Assembly (NCBI GenBank): GCA_963839165.1
Contig: CAWIUG010000006.1
Coordinates: 310,001 to 374,000 of the forward strand
Length of the DNA: 64,000 nucleotides
From: DATFVA01 sp963839165
Lineage (GTDB): Bacteria; Bacteroidota; Ignavibacteria; Ignavibacteriales; Ignavibacteriaceae
Direction: 5' to 3'
Part shown: positions 8,806 to 17,402 of the stretch, in pieces
Numbering within the stretch: the stretch's first letter is position 1
Layout: every line of letters starts with the position of its first letter
Program-made: the position numbers and the translations under genes
Notes under the pieces: generated by a model
The model's database searches: none
What the model was told of the DNA's origin: nothing
What the model saw: the letters and a program-made list of their open reading frames with translations, nothing else

Positions 8806-9726
8806 ATGCAGGTTGTCTTAGGATCAGGAGGAGTGATTGGGACCGGGCTTGCTAAAATTCTGCCTCAATATACTGACATTGTGAGACTGGTAAGCCGTCA
8901 TCCTTCTGCAATAAATCAAAATGATGAACTCGTAAGAGCTGATCTTACAGATTATAGTCAGACTGAGAAAGCAGTGGAGAATGCAGATATTGCCTATCTG
9001 GTTCCCGGAATGGAATATAAGATCAGCGTATGGCAGCGGGACTGGCCGAAGATAATGACCAACGTAATAAACGCTTGCAGAAAGTTTAATACAAAGCTGG
9101 TTTTCTTTGATAACGTTTACGCCTACGGAAAAGTAGACGGATGGATGAGCGAGGATACACCGATGAACCCCTCCAGCAAAAAAGGCGAAGTAAGGGCCCG
9201 GATAGCTGAGCAGCTTACGAATGAATATAAACAAGGAAGCATAAAAGCCATTATAGCCCGTGCGGCAGACTTCAACGGACCCACAAAAAGCACTTTCGTT
9301 CATCCTCTTGTTTATGAAAAAGTAATGAATGGCAAGAAAGCCCAGTGGTTCATTGATGCTGAATTAAAACACTCGCTTACTTATACAGCAGATGCGGCGA
9401 AAGCGACTGCGCTTCTGGGTAATACACCGGATGCTTATAACAGAGTGTGGCATCTTCCATCTGATAAGAATGCGCCAACCGGGAAGGAATTTATTCGAAT
9501 GGTGGAAGATACCTATGGAAAAAACACAGGTTACACAACCTTATCGAGGTGGATGCTTAAAATGGTTGGTTTATTCATACCCGTTATCAGGGAAATGGAT
9601 GAAATGATGTACCAGTATGATTCCGAATACTTATTTGACAGCAGTGACTTTGAGAATCATTTCTTCAAAGCAACTCCGATGAAGAAGAGTGTTGAAGAGA
9701 CAGTAAATGAATTGAAAACCCTTTGA
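8806..9726 (+). CDS. NAD(P)-dependent epimerase/dehydratase-like SDR
   Basis: The 306-residue protein is an extended/atypical SDR. It begins with a Rossmann motif GSGGVIGTGLA, and has the FFDNVYAYGKVDG stretch holding a Tyr-x3-Lys pair, then a substrate half typical of NAD-dependent epimerase/dehydratase and NmrA-like proteins. Substrate is not predictable. GAGATG provides the start with a weak ribosome site. It is the last gene of the msrB run, before a 314-bp gap with inverted repeats. Confidence 0.75.
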   Translation: MQVVLGSGGVIGTGLAKILPQYTDIVRLVSRHPSAINQNDELVRADLTDYSQTEKAVENADIAYLVPGMEYKISVWQRDWPKIMTNVINACRKFNTKLVFFDNVYAYGKVDGWMSEDTPMNPSSKKGEVRARIAEQLTNEYKQGSIKAIIARAADFNGPTKSTFVHPLVYEKVMNGKKAQWFIDAELKHSLTYTADAAKATALLGNTPDAYNRVWHLPSDKNAPTGKEFIRMVEDTYGKNTGYTTLSRWMLKMVGLFIPVIREMDEMMYQYDSEYLFDSSDFENHFFKATPMKKSVEETVNELKTL

Positions 9727-10040
9727 ATTTTTTCTCTGCATAACCAAATTGAGACACTGACATTTTGTCACACTGATGAATTTTTCAATAGCTGAAAATT
9801 GCATATTTTCGAGGTTTTCGCAGTGTCTCATTATGATTCCAAATACGGCATAACTCCGGCATTTCCCCAAGATAAAAACGTCATAACAAGTCGACTGCCA
9901 TTTTTGTCATACTGTGTTGAATATCTTTACAGATTTGAGATTCAGGTTTATGCAGGATGATTGTAAGAAAAATACTTGTTAAGTTTTCGGTAGATATGTT
10001 TTCTACTTCTGAATAACTTGGATAAAAAACAGGAATAAAA
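9727..10040. other. intergenic region with nested inverted repeats
   Basis: This stretch of 314 bp holds no gene I can support. A 10-bp perfect inverted repeat, TGAGACACTG (9750-9759) and CAGTGTCTCA (9821-9830), encloses a second pair, AATTTTTCA (9779-9787) and TGAAAATT (9793-9800). A related word recurs: CATTTTGTCACACTG near 9761 and ATTTTTGTCATACTG near 9900. The rest is AT-rich leader of ada. Confidence 0.5.
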
Positions 10041-11102
10041 ATGAACTCACACAACATATCCGATGAAAGCGCGTATAAGGCATTGATGAAAAAGGATCCG
10101 CAGTACGAAGGATTGTTTTTTGCCGCGATTAAGACTACAGGAATTTTCTGCAGACCAACCTGCAGGGCACGTAAACCGAAAAGAGAGAACGTTGAATTTT
10201 TTCAAACAGCTAAACAGGCTATGACTAATGGCTATCGTCCCTGTAAGATATGCCATCCTCTTGAAGTCCCTGATGAAATTCTTCCGGAAATAAAATCATT
10301 ATTGAAGGAGATTGAGCAATATCCTTCCATAAAAATTACCGACTATAAGCTCAGGCAGAGAGGAACTGATCCTGCCCGCATCAGAAGATGGTTCTTGAAA
10401 AATCATGGGATGACATTCCATGCTTACCAGAGAATGTTCAGAATTAATAATGCGTTGAAAAGTATTAAAAAAGGCGATAAAATAATTGAGGCCGCCTATG
10501 ATGCAGGTTATGAATCATTAAGCGGGTTCCAGCATACTTTCAGGAAAGCCACGTCAGGCAATCCAACTAAAACCAAAAACGATAAATTGCTTTCATTTGA
10601 GCGCTTCACCACTCCACTTGGCCCGATGATAGCGATCGGGAATGAAGAGGGAATCTATCTGCTTGAATTCACTGACAGAAGGGCCCTGGAAACCGAACTG
10701 AAGCAGCTTGAAAAATATTTTAAGTCTCCTATCCTGCCTGGAACGAACAAGCATATTAAGGAGATAAAAAAGCAGATAGGCGAATATTTTGAAGGAAAAA
10801 GAAAAACTTTTGATGTTCCTCTAATAATTTTCGGAACTGATTTTCAAAAGAAAGCCTGGGATGCCCTCCTAAAAATCCCTTATGGTAAAACACGCTCTTA
10901 TAAGACGCAGGCTGAAACGATAGGGCATCCAAAAGCAGTAAGGGCAGTGGGCACAGCAAACGGACACAACAGGTTAGCCATAATAATACCCTGCCACAGG
11001 GTAATCGGCGAGAACGGAAAACTTACCGGGTACGGAGGAGGATTATGGAGAAAACAATGGTTATTGGACCATGAAGTTGAAAACCTGAGGAATAGCAATT
11101 AG
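10041..11102 (+). CDS. ada: Ada: methyl-sensing regulator and O6-methylguanine-DNA methyltransferase
   Basis: A full two-part Ada of 353 residues. The N-terminal Ada zinc domain has Cys37, Cys41, Cys68 and Cys71, one of which accepts methyl from phosphotriesters. It is followed by an AraC-type helix-turn-helix (about residues 85-185, with AAYDAGYESLSGFQHTFRKA). The C-terminal methyltransferase has the active-site PCHRV with Cys318. It senses and repairs alkylation damage and activates its own regulon. It stands alone between two intergenic regions; AGGAATAAAA precedes the ATG. Confidence 0.95.
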   Translation: MNSHNISDESAYKALMKKDPQYEGLFFAAIKTTGIFCRPTCRARKPKRENVEFFQTAKQAMTNGYRPCKICHPLEVPDEILPEIKSLLKEIEQYPSIKITDYKLRQRGTDPARIRRWFLKNHGMTFHAYQRMFRINNALKSIKKGDKIIEAAYDAGYESLSGFQHTFRKATSGNPTKTKNDKLLSFERFTTPLGPMIAIGNEEGIYLLEFTDRRALETELKQLEKYFKSPILPGTNKHIKEIKKQIGEYFEGKRKTFDVPLIIFGTDFQKKAWDALLKIPYGKTRSYKTQAETIGHPKAVRAVGTANGHNRLAIIIPCHRVIGENGKLTGYGGGLWRKQWLLDHEVENLRNSN

Positions 11103-11180
11103 CCATTTTTTTATTGCTTTATTCGGGAATTACCGATAATTTGTTCTCCCCTGCAAATACTGATTTTACAATTAATATCT

Positions 11181-11777
11181 ATGAGGACTTCTATGAAAAG
11201 ATTCACTGTTCTTTCGGGATTATTGTTACTTGTAATTTTATGTCTTCCGGTTTTAGCCCAGGATGAGAATTACCAGGAGGAAATGAACAAGGCCTGGACT
11301 GCATATATGACTCCGGGTGCTATGCATGAGCTTCTTTCCAAAGGTACCGGACAATGGATATCGGATATAAAAATGTGGATGGATCCTTCACAGCCTCCCA
11401 CCGAATCTACCGGAACTTCAGAAATTAAATCTATACTTGGAGGAAGATATTTTGAAGGAACACATAAAATGGATTATAACGGAATGGAAATGAACGGCCA
11501 GGAAATCTCGGGTTATGATAATGCGAAGAAGAAATTTTTCTCTACCTGGATTGATAACTTCGGCACCGGTATAATGTATCTTGAAGGTACCTATGATGAA
11601 GGAACGAACACTTTTACATATACTGGCAACTCAGTTGATCCGATGACCGGACAGGATGTACCGGTTAAAGAAACAATAAAGCATATCGATGATGACCATT
11701 CACATATGGAAATGTTTATGACGGACAAGGGTAAGGAGTTCAAAACGATGGAGATTGATTTTACAAGAAAGAAATAA
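11181..11777 (+). CDS. exported DUF1579 protein
   Basis: A 198-residue protein with a cleavable signal peptide (about residues 1-26, ending VLAQ) and a DUF1579 domain. The domain is recognisable from GTGQWISDIKMW, the GGRYFEGTHK and MEMNGQEISGYDNAKKKF segments and the SHMEMFMTDKGKEFKTMEI end. The family forms a lipocalin-like beta structure in the cell envelope; no reaction is known. A second in-frame ATG at 11193 would give a more usual signal peptide. A good terminator follows the stop. Confidence 0.8.
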   Translation: MRTSMKRFTVLSGLLLLVILCLPVLAQDENYQEEMNKAWTAYMTPGAMHELLSKGTGQWISDIKMWMDPSQPPTESTGTSEIKSILGGRYFEGTHKMDYNGMEMNGQEISGYDNAKKKFFSTWIDNFGTGIMYLEGTYDEGTNTFTYTGNSVDPMTGQDVPVKETIKHIDDDHSHMEMFMTDKGKEFKTMEIDFTRKK

Positions 11778-11788
11778 AGTTTTAATTC

Positions 11789-11830
11789 AGGCTGTCTTCG
11801 TTTATTCAAAACAGGCAGCCTCTTTTATTT
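11789..11830 (+). terminator. intrinsic terminator after the DUF1579 gene
   Basis: AGGCTGTCT (11789-11797) pairs with AGGCAGCCT (11813-11821), a nine-bp stem with one G-T wobble and a 15-base loop, followed by CTTTTATTTT. It starts 11 bases after the stop codon. Confidence 0.75.
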
Positions 11831-11939
11831 TAAATTATTATATTTGATTTGGTTGAATCAACGCCCTATCCTTTCGGGGACTTGTTCAGCTTATTTGTAA
11901 GAGACCGGGTATTAAATAATACGGGAAAGCGGGGAGCTT

Positions 11940-12866
11940 ATGAAAGCTTTACTTGTACTGATCTTTACAGCAGGCCTTACCATTGCACAAAGCGATACTC
12001 TTCCTGAAGCTTTGAAATACTATCCCCTCCAAACGGGCAACTATTGGGAGTATGCAACCTATTCATATCAGATTATTCCTTACTATGTGGACTCATCATT
12101 TTACTCGTTGAAAGTTACAGGGGATACGGTACTATCAAATAACAAATCTTATAAGGTTCTCACAAGGAAAAACATTCCATTTGATGGATACATTAGTAAA
12201 ATCTACGAGAGGATTGATTCTACAACGGCTTGCGTTTATAGATTCACCGATGACGTGTTGTTTACTGATAATGAATACCTAATGGACAGTCTGCTTGCTG
12301 ACTCCGGCGATTATTTCGGAGGGTCATACTATGGATTTACTTCTAACCAGGGAATATTCTTAACTCTCTGTCTTGATAAATATGAAGATAGTGTTCTAAA
12401 TTATTCGACTGAAATCCGTGAGTTGGAAGATGAATCTGGAATACCAGCAACAAATTTATTTTTTGCAAAAGGATTAGGCTTTATTAATAGTTCATCCTGC
12501 GAATTCACCTGCGGAGCCGCTGTTTTGAAGTATGCGAGTATCGATAGTGTTGAATATGGGACACAAATTACTGCAATAGAAGATAAGAATTCCAATCAGC
12601 CTGAAGATTATATACTATATCAAAATTACCCTAACCCGTTTAATCCAGCCACATATATTGTGTACTCAATTCCGCATCCTGGTTTTGTGACACTCAAAGT
12701 TTATGATGCAATTGGGAATGAAATTAAAACCCTTGTCAACGAAGAAAAAAATTTCGGAAGATACCAGGTTGCTTTCGATGGAACCAGTCTGGCCAGCGGA
12801 ATTTACTTTTGCGTCCTAAGAGCCGGAGATTTTATTCAAACCAGAAAAATGCTGCTGCTGAGATAG
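11940..12866 (+). CDS. secreted protein with T9SS type A sorting domain
   Basis: A 308-residue protein with a signal peptide (about residues 1-17), a central beta-rich region of about 200 residues that I do not recognise, and a C-terminal T9SS sorting domain. That domain begins YQNYPNPFNPAT near residue 222 and ends IQTRKMLLLR. It should be exported by Sec, then across the outer membrane by the type IX system, with the C-terminal domain removed. No catalytic motif is visible. It converges on proS with only 32 bp between stops. Confidence 0.8.
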   Translation: MKALLVLIFTAGLTIAQSDTLPEALKYYPLQTGNYWEYATYSYQIIPYYVDSSFYSLKVTGDTVLSNNKSYKVLTRKNIPFDGYISKIYERIDSTTACVYRFTDDVLFTDNEYLMDSLLADSGDYFGGSYYGFTSNQGIFLTLCLDKYEDSVLNYSTEIRELEDESGIPATNLFFAKGLGFINSSSCEFTCGAAVLKYASIDSVEYGTQITAIEDKNSNQPEDYILYQNYPNPFNPATYIVYSIPHPGFVTLKVYDAIGNEIKTLVNEEKNFGRYQVAFDGTSLASGIYFCVLRAGDFIQTRKMLLLR

Positions 12867-12898
12867 GCAGGATAGAAGTATCGCAATCAGGTTAGGGC

Positions 12899-14599
12899 TT
12901 AGCCTAAAAAGTCAGGGATCTTTTCAAGAACCTGGTTAAGATCAACATCAAATCTCTCACCTGTATTACGGATCTTAACTTCAACCTTTAGATCTTTCAG
13001 TTTTTTATCCCCAACAATAATCTGCACAGGCATTCCAAGAAGATCGGCATCTTTGAATTTAAAACCAGCCTGCGCGTCGATACTGTCATCGAACAACACT
13101 TCGATTCCTGCAGATGTCAACTCATCGTAAAGCTTATTGCGTTTACAACTTCCTGTTTTTTCATATTCAGCCCCATAAGGTGGAACATGGAAAGGTGCGA
13201 GGGTTTTGTCCCACACAAGCCCGTATTCATCGTTGTGCTGCTCAATGTAGCAGGCCATTACTCTCTCCACACCGATTCCGTAACTTCCCATTATGATAGG
13301 CTGTTCTTTCCCGTTTTCATCCAGGAACTTCGCGCCCATAGAGGCAGAATATTTTGTGCCCAGTTTGAAAATATGACCAAGCTCAATCGCGCTGAAAACG
13401 TCAAGTTTGTTTCCACATTTAATACATTCCTCACCCGACTGCGCGCTTCTCAGATCAAAATATTCAATATTTTTCACACCTGCCTGTCCGGTAGGCAGGT
13501 CACGTTTCAGATCGATTCCGCCAAGGTGATAATCGTTTTCGTTGGCTCCGCTGTATAGATTGTTCGCATCCTTTAAACGGTTATCCGCAATTATTCTCCC
13601 GTTGAATCCAATCGGCCCTATAGAACCGGCATCCGCACCCGGTGATTTTTTTAATTCCTCCGGGTGAGCAGGCACGAACATTTCCGCCGAGCGCCGTTAC
13701 AAGTTTTGCTCTCGTTTACATCCTCATTGCCGAGCATCAGGACAAACGGCATTGCCGTCATTATATAAACCCGCGACTTAGCACATTGAGTTTCTTTAAT
13801 ATTAAAAAATCACAAAGCTCATCGATAGACTGACATTAGGGGTATGGATCTTCTTTAATTTCTTCGCTTTTCGTTCACTCTGCCGATTCCGGAATTTTGA
13901 TTCTGCAACTTCAACGTTTGCCGCATAACCGCATTTTTCGCAATGGGCAACAGTATCTTCGCCTGCATCCGACTTAACCATAAATTCTTCCGAGCCTGTT
14001 CCGCCCATAGCGCCGCTTGAAGCGCCTACAATGAAATAAATAGATCGCAGCGGTCAAAATTTTCCTGTAAGCTTTATCGTGAAGGCGTAATGGTGATCGA
14101 GCCCTTCCCATGATGAATCGAAGAGTGTAGGCATCCTTCATTAAAAATTGTCTTCCGCGTATAACTCCGCTTCTCGGCCTGGCTTCATTCCTGAATTTCG
14201 TCTGTATCTGGTACCATATCTGGGGCATATCCTTGTAAGATTTAACACATTGCGTGCAAGGTATGTTATAATCTCTTCGTGTGTCGGTGCAAGTACATAA
14301 TCACGGTTCTTTACATGGAAAAGGATATCGCCGAAGGCTTCTACCGCTTCTGTCTCTTCCCAGATCTCGCGCGGATTCAATCCCGGAAGGTGAAATTCCT
14401 GTCCGCCTATTGCGTTCATTTCTTCACGGATAATTTCAGAAATTTTCCTGACAACACGATAACCTACAGGGAGGAAAGAATATATACCGGCAGAAAGCAT
14501 ACGAATCATACCTGCCCTGAGCATAAGAATATGACTGGTAACTACGGCATCACTTGGAACTTCTTTTAATGTCGGAACGAAGGATTTGCTTAATCTCAT
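12899..14599 (-). pseudogene. proS: prolyl-tRNA synthetase, frameshifted in its middle third
   Basis: The full length of a bacterial ProS with editing insertion is present (about 567 codons). The N-terminal catalytic part, MRLSKSFVPTLKEVPSDAVV to ITYLARNVL, is intact from 14599 to about 14245. The C-terminal part is intact from about 13681 to the stop at 12899, including the SYGIGVERV motif 3 and the anticodon-binding domain. Between them I count at least eight single-base shifts, for example TTAAATCT where a fourth A is needed (around 14242). Others lie near 14125, 14083, 14058, 14032, 13838, and more between 13800 and 13685. Matching ProS sequence continues in alternating frames. Either local sequence error or a decaying gene; no second proS is visible. 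Confidence 0.85.
13478..13500. repeat. 23-bp palindromic insert inside proS (encodes LPTGQAG)
   Basis: ACCTGCCT (13478-13485) and AGGCAGGT (13493-13500) form a perfect 8-bp inverted repeat around GTCCGGT. Read in the proS frame it gives the peptide DLPTGQAG, which has no place in ProS proteins, between KR and VKN. It keeps the reading frame. It resembles small palindromic repeats that are scattered in some bacterial genomes and inserted in frame into proteins. Confidence 0.65.
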
Positions 14600-14692
14600 A
14601 ATATTATAACTGATAAAGGATAATAAAAACTTTAAATAGTTGACAAAAATAAAGATTTGAGGATGCTTATCAAAATAAGGCTGGTTGGTATT

Positions 14693-15931
14693 CTATTTAC
14701 CCTTTTTGATCAACTGTGCGTCTTTGATCAGGTAAACCGCATCCCTCGGCCTGACTATGTCTTTACACTTAAGTGTAACATTCGTTCCTTTGGATGCTGA
14801 TTCTATTCGACGGTCATCTTCAAGTATATTTTCAGCTTTCAACTGAACTACTCCGGTAGTTTCCCCTATAATATAAATTTCATCCCCCTCCTTAATAGTT
14901 CCAGCATCGATAGAAATATAAACTGCACCGGCCTTCTTAAAATAGTTCAATACTTTACCGAGATATTCTTTTCGCTTACTCGCCCGGCTTCCATAGATAT
15001 CAGCATATTCATCGGCACCAGGAGTATTAAGATAAAATCCGGTTGAGAACCCACGGTTGAAAACCTTTTCAAGTTCTTTAATTAGTTCATCTTTAATCTC
15101 TTGCGTGAGTTTGTTTTCATAATAAAGATCGATCGCCCTCCGGTAGGCTGAAGTTACCGCGGAAGCGTACTCGGGACTCCTTTTCCGGCCTTCAATCTTG
15201 AATGAATCGACTCCCGTTTCAATCAGCTGATCAATGAAACCCAGTGTACATAGATCTTCCGGTGACAAAACATAATCCTCACCCACTATCATGCTTTTGC
15301 CAATAGTGGGATCATAAACTTCGTATTCCCTTCTACAGGGCTGGATGCACTCACCGCGATTGGCGCTCTTATCAAATAGGTGGTGACTCATGAAGCATCG
15401 GCCGCTCACGGCAATGCACATAGCCCCATGCACAAAAACTTCAATCTCAAGGTCGGTTAAAGCGCGGAGTTTCTTAATATCATCGAGTGAACATTCCCTT
15501 GCAAGAACTATCCGGTCAGCACCCATTTCCTTATAAAATTTTGCGGCAAGGGAATTGGAAACAGATCCCTGTGTGGAGATACAAAAAGGCATTTCAGCTT
15601 CTTTACACAACTGCACAACCGAAAAATCCCAGCAGATTATTTTATCGACCCGTGCCTCTTTTGCCTTAAGGATTACGTCCCTCAGCTGATCTAATTCTTC
15701 TTCATAAATAATTGTGTTAAGAGTGAGGTACGTCCTTACGTTATTTTCCCTGCAGTAAGACGTAATCCCGGTTAGGTTATCCGTCTTAAAATTAGAGGCC
15801 TTCGCCCTCATATTCAGCTTTTCAACGCCGAAGTAAACGGCATCTGCCCCTGCCTTTACCACCGCAGTAAGCATGGTTTTGCTGCCGGCAGGGGCCATAA
15901 GCTCTGGTTTGCTTGTTGTCTGTTTTAACAT
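14693..15931 (-). CDS. trhP: TrhP, U32-family protein for tRNA U34 hydroxylation
   Basis: A 412-residue U32 'peptidase' family protein. In Escherichia coli the TrhP (YegQ) member of this family forms 5-hydroxyuridine at tRNA position 34, using prephenate. Visible landmarks are ELMAPAGSKTML at the start, VLARECSLDDI, EVFVHGAMCIAVSGRCFMS and GECIQPCRREY, whose cysteines are the likely iron-sulfur ligands. The C-terminal beta-barrel begins near residue 325. Length fits TrhP rather than the larger RlhA-type members. It is upstream of proS on the same strand with a 93-bp gap. TrhO, the alternative enzyme for the same base, is at 43368-44252. Confidence 0.85.
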   Translation of the reverse strand: MLKQTTSKPELMAPAGSKTMLTAVVKAGADAVYFGVEKLNMRAKASNFKTDNLTGITSYCRENNVRTYLTLNTIIYEEELDQLRDVILKAKEARVDKIICWDFSVVQLCKEAEMPFCISTQGSVSNSLAAKFYKEMGADRIVLARECSLDDIKKLRALTDLEIEVFVHGAMCIAVSGRCFMSHHLFDKSANRGECIQPCRREYEVYDPTIGKSMIVGEDYVLSPEDLCTLGFIDQLIETGVDSFKIEGRKRSPEYASAVTSAYRRAIDLYYENKLTQEIKDELIKELEKVFNRGFSTGFYLNTPGADEYADIYGSRASKRKEYLGKVLNYFKKAGAVYISIDAGTIKEGDEIYIIGETTGVVQLKAENILEDDRRIESASKGTNVTLKCKDIVRPRDAVYLIKDAQLIKKGK

Positions 15932-16007
15932 AATTAATTCAAAACCTTATTTATACGTAACTGATCTTTTAAATATCCTTAAAACACTGAAAAAAAAACA
16001 CAGACAA

Positions 16008-17258
16008 TTACGACTTCTCTTCCCAGATTTTACCAATTTCAATAATAACTCTTACAGCCATTTCCATATCCTGGATTGAAACCCATTCTACCTTTGAGTG
16101 GAAGCTATGCTCGCCGGCAAAGATATTTGGACATGGAAGTCCCATAAATGAAAGCCGTGAGCCATCTGTGCCTCCGCGGATTGGGTGCATAATAGGTTCA
16201 ATATCCAGATTCTTCATAGCCTGTTCAGCATAATCAGTAACCTGAGGATGCTGAATAAGAATTTCCTTCATATTACGGTATTGTTCAGTAACCTCAAACT
16301 CCAGCTTTGCAGCAGAATATTTTTTTACTGTCTTCTCGGCAAGTCCCTTTAATAAGGCTTCATATTCTTTAAGTTTAGGGGTATCGAAATCCCTGATAAT
16401 AAATTTAAGTACGGCAAGTTCCTCGTTACCATTAATGTTTGTACAGTGGACATAGCCCTCACGTCCTTCTGTAGTTTCAGGTGAGAGTTTGTCTTTAGGC
16501 AGGCTTTCCAAAAATTCAGCAGCAACTCTTACAGCATTAACCATTATTCCCTTTGCGTAACCGGGATGAATATTTTTCCCATGTATTTTAATCGTCACTG
16601 CATCAGCACTGAAAGTTTCAGATTCAACCTCTCCGCGGCTCTGACCGTCGACTGTGTAAGCATACTTCGCACCGAATTTCTTCACATCAAATTTTTCTGT
16701 ACCTCTGCCAACCTCTTCATCAGGTGTAAAACAGATTTTTATTGGTCCATGTTTTACTTCAGGATGTGTAAGCCAGTAATTTACCGCATCAACTATTTCA
16801 GCAACACCTGATTTATTATCGGCACCCAGAAGTGTTGTTCCGTCAGTAGTTATTATATCGAATCCTTTCATATTCTTAAGGTCGGGATTCTCACTCTCGA
16901 GTATAACCTGAGAAGGATCCTTTGGAAGTTTTATATCACCTCCCTGATAGTTTTTATGGATAACAGGGTTTACACCCGCACCTGTAACAGCCGGAGAAGT
17001 ATCCACGTGAGCAATAAACCCGATCGCGGGAACATTTTTAGTTGAATTAGAAGGGAGGGTTGCCATCACATAACCATTTTCGTCCATATGGGCATCTTCC
17101 AGACCCATCTTTTTCAACTCCTCAGCAAGATCTTTTGAAAGTAACTTCTGTTTTTCTGAAGAAGGGAAGGAAGTTGATTCTTCATCAGATTGAGTATCGT
17201 ATTTTACATATTCCAGGAACCGGTCGACGCATGTGAATTTATATTTATTATCAAACAT
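16008..17258 (-). CDS. pepT: peptidase T (tripeptidase)
   Basis: A 416-residue M20B metallopeptidase that removes the N-terminal residue from tripeptides. Zinc-binding and catalytic motifs are in order: IGFIAHVDTSPA with the metal His and catalytic Asp, LLGADNKSG, FTPDEEVGRG with the general-base Glu pair, TVDGQSRGEVE, and HPIRGGTDGSRLSFMGLPCP. The metal His is in AGEHSFHSKVEWV near the end. Complete and of normal length. It reads in the same direction as ompA, but a strong hairpin terminator separates the two. Confidence 0.95.
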   Translation of the reverse strand: MFDNKYKFTCVDRFLEYVKYDTQSDEESTSFPSSEKQKLLSKDLAEELKKMGLEDAHMDENGYVMATLPSNSTKNVPAIGFIAHVDTSPAVTGAGVNPVIHKNYQGGDIKLPKDPSQVILESENPDLKNMKGFDIITTDGTTLLGADNKSGVAEIVDAVNYWLTHPEVKHGPIKICFTPDEEVGRGTEKFDVKKFGAKYAYTVDGQSRGEVESETFSADAVTIKIHGKNIHPGYAKGIMVNAVRVAAEFLESLPKDKLSPETTEGREGYVHCTNINGNEELAVLKFIIRDFDTPKLKEYEALLKGLAEKTVKKYSAAKLEFEVTEQYRNMKEILIQHPQVTDYAEQAMKNLDIEPIMHPIRGGTDGSRLSFMGLPCPNIFAGEHSFHSKVEWVSIQDMEMAVRVIIEIGKIWEEKS

Positions 17259-17347
17259 AGGTACCTCTAGTTTTTAATAGTTAGATTAACTAAACTATTG
17301 AAATTCGTAAAGACTAGCAACAAAAAGGCTATAAAGCGGTCCATATA

Positions 17348-17378
17348 AAAGGCCGTCTTAAATTATAAGACGGCCTTT
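17348..17378. terminator. strong hairpin terminator between ompA and pepT
   Basis: AAAGGCCGTCTTA (17348-17360) and TAAGACGGCCTTT (17366-17378) form a perfect 13-bp stem with a five-base loop, 25 bases past the ompA stop. On the minus strand it is followed by TTTTATAT, so it ends the ompA transcript. Confidence 0.9.
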
Positions 17379-17402
17379 GTGTTCTAAGATTAAGAATGTT
17401 TA

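Noticed and set aside
13680..14245. three separate short genes in the proS middle
   Set aside because: Their translations are pieces of one ProS in shifting frames, so they are parts of a broken gene.
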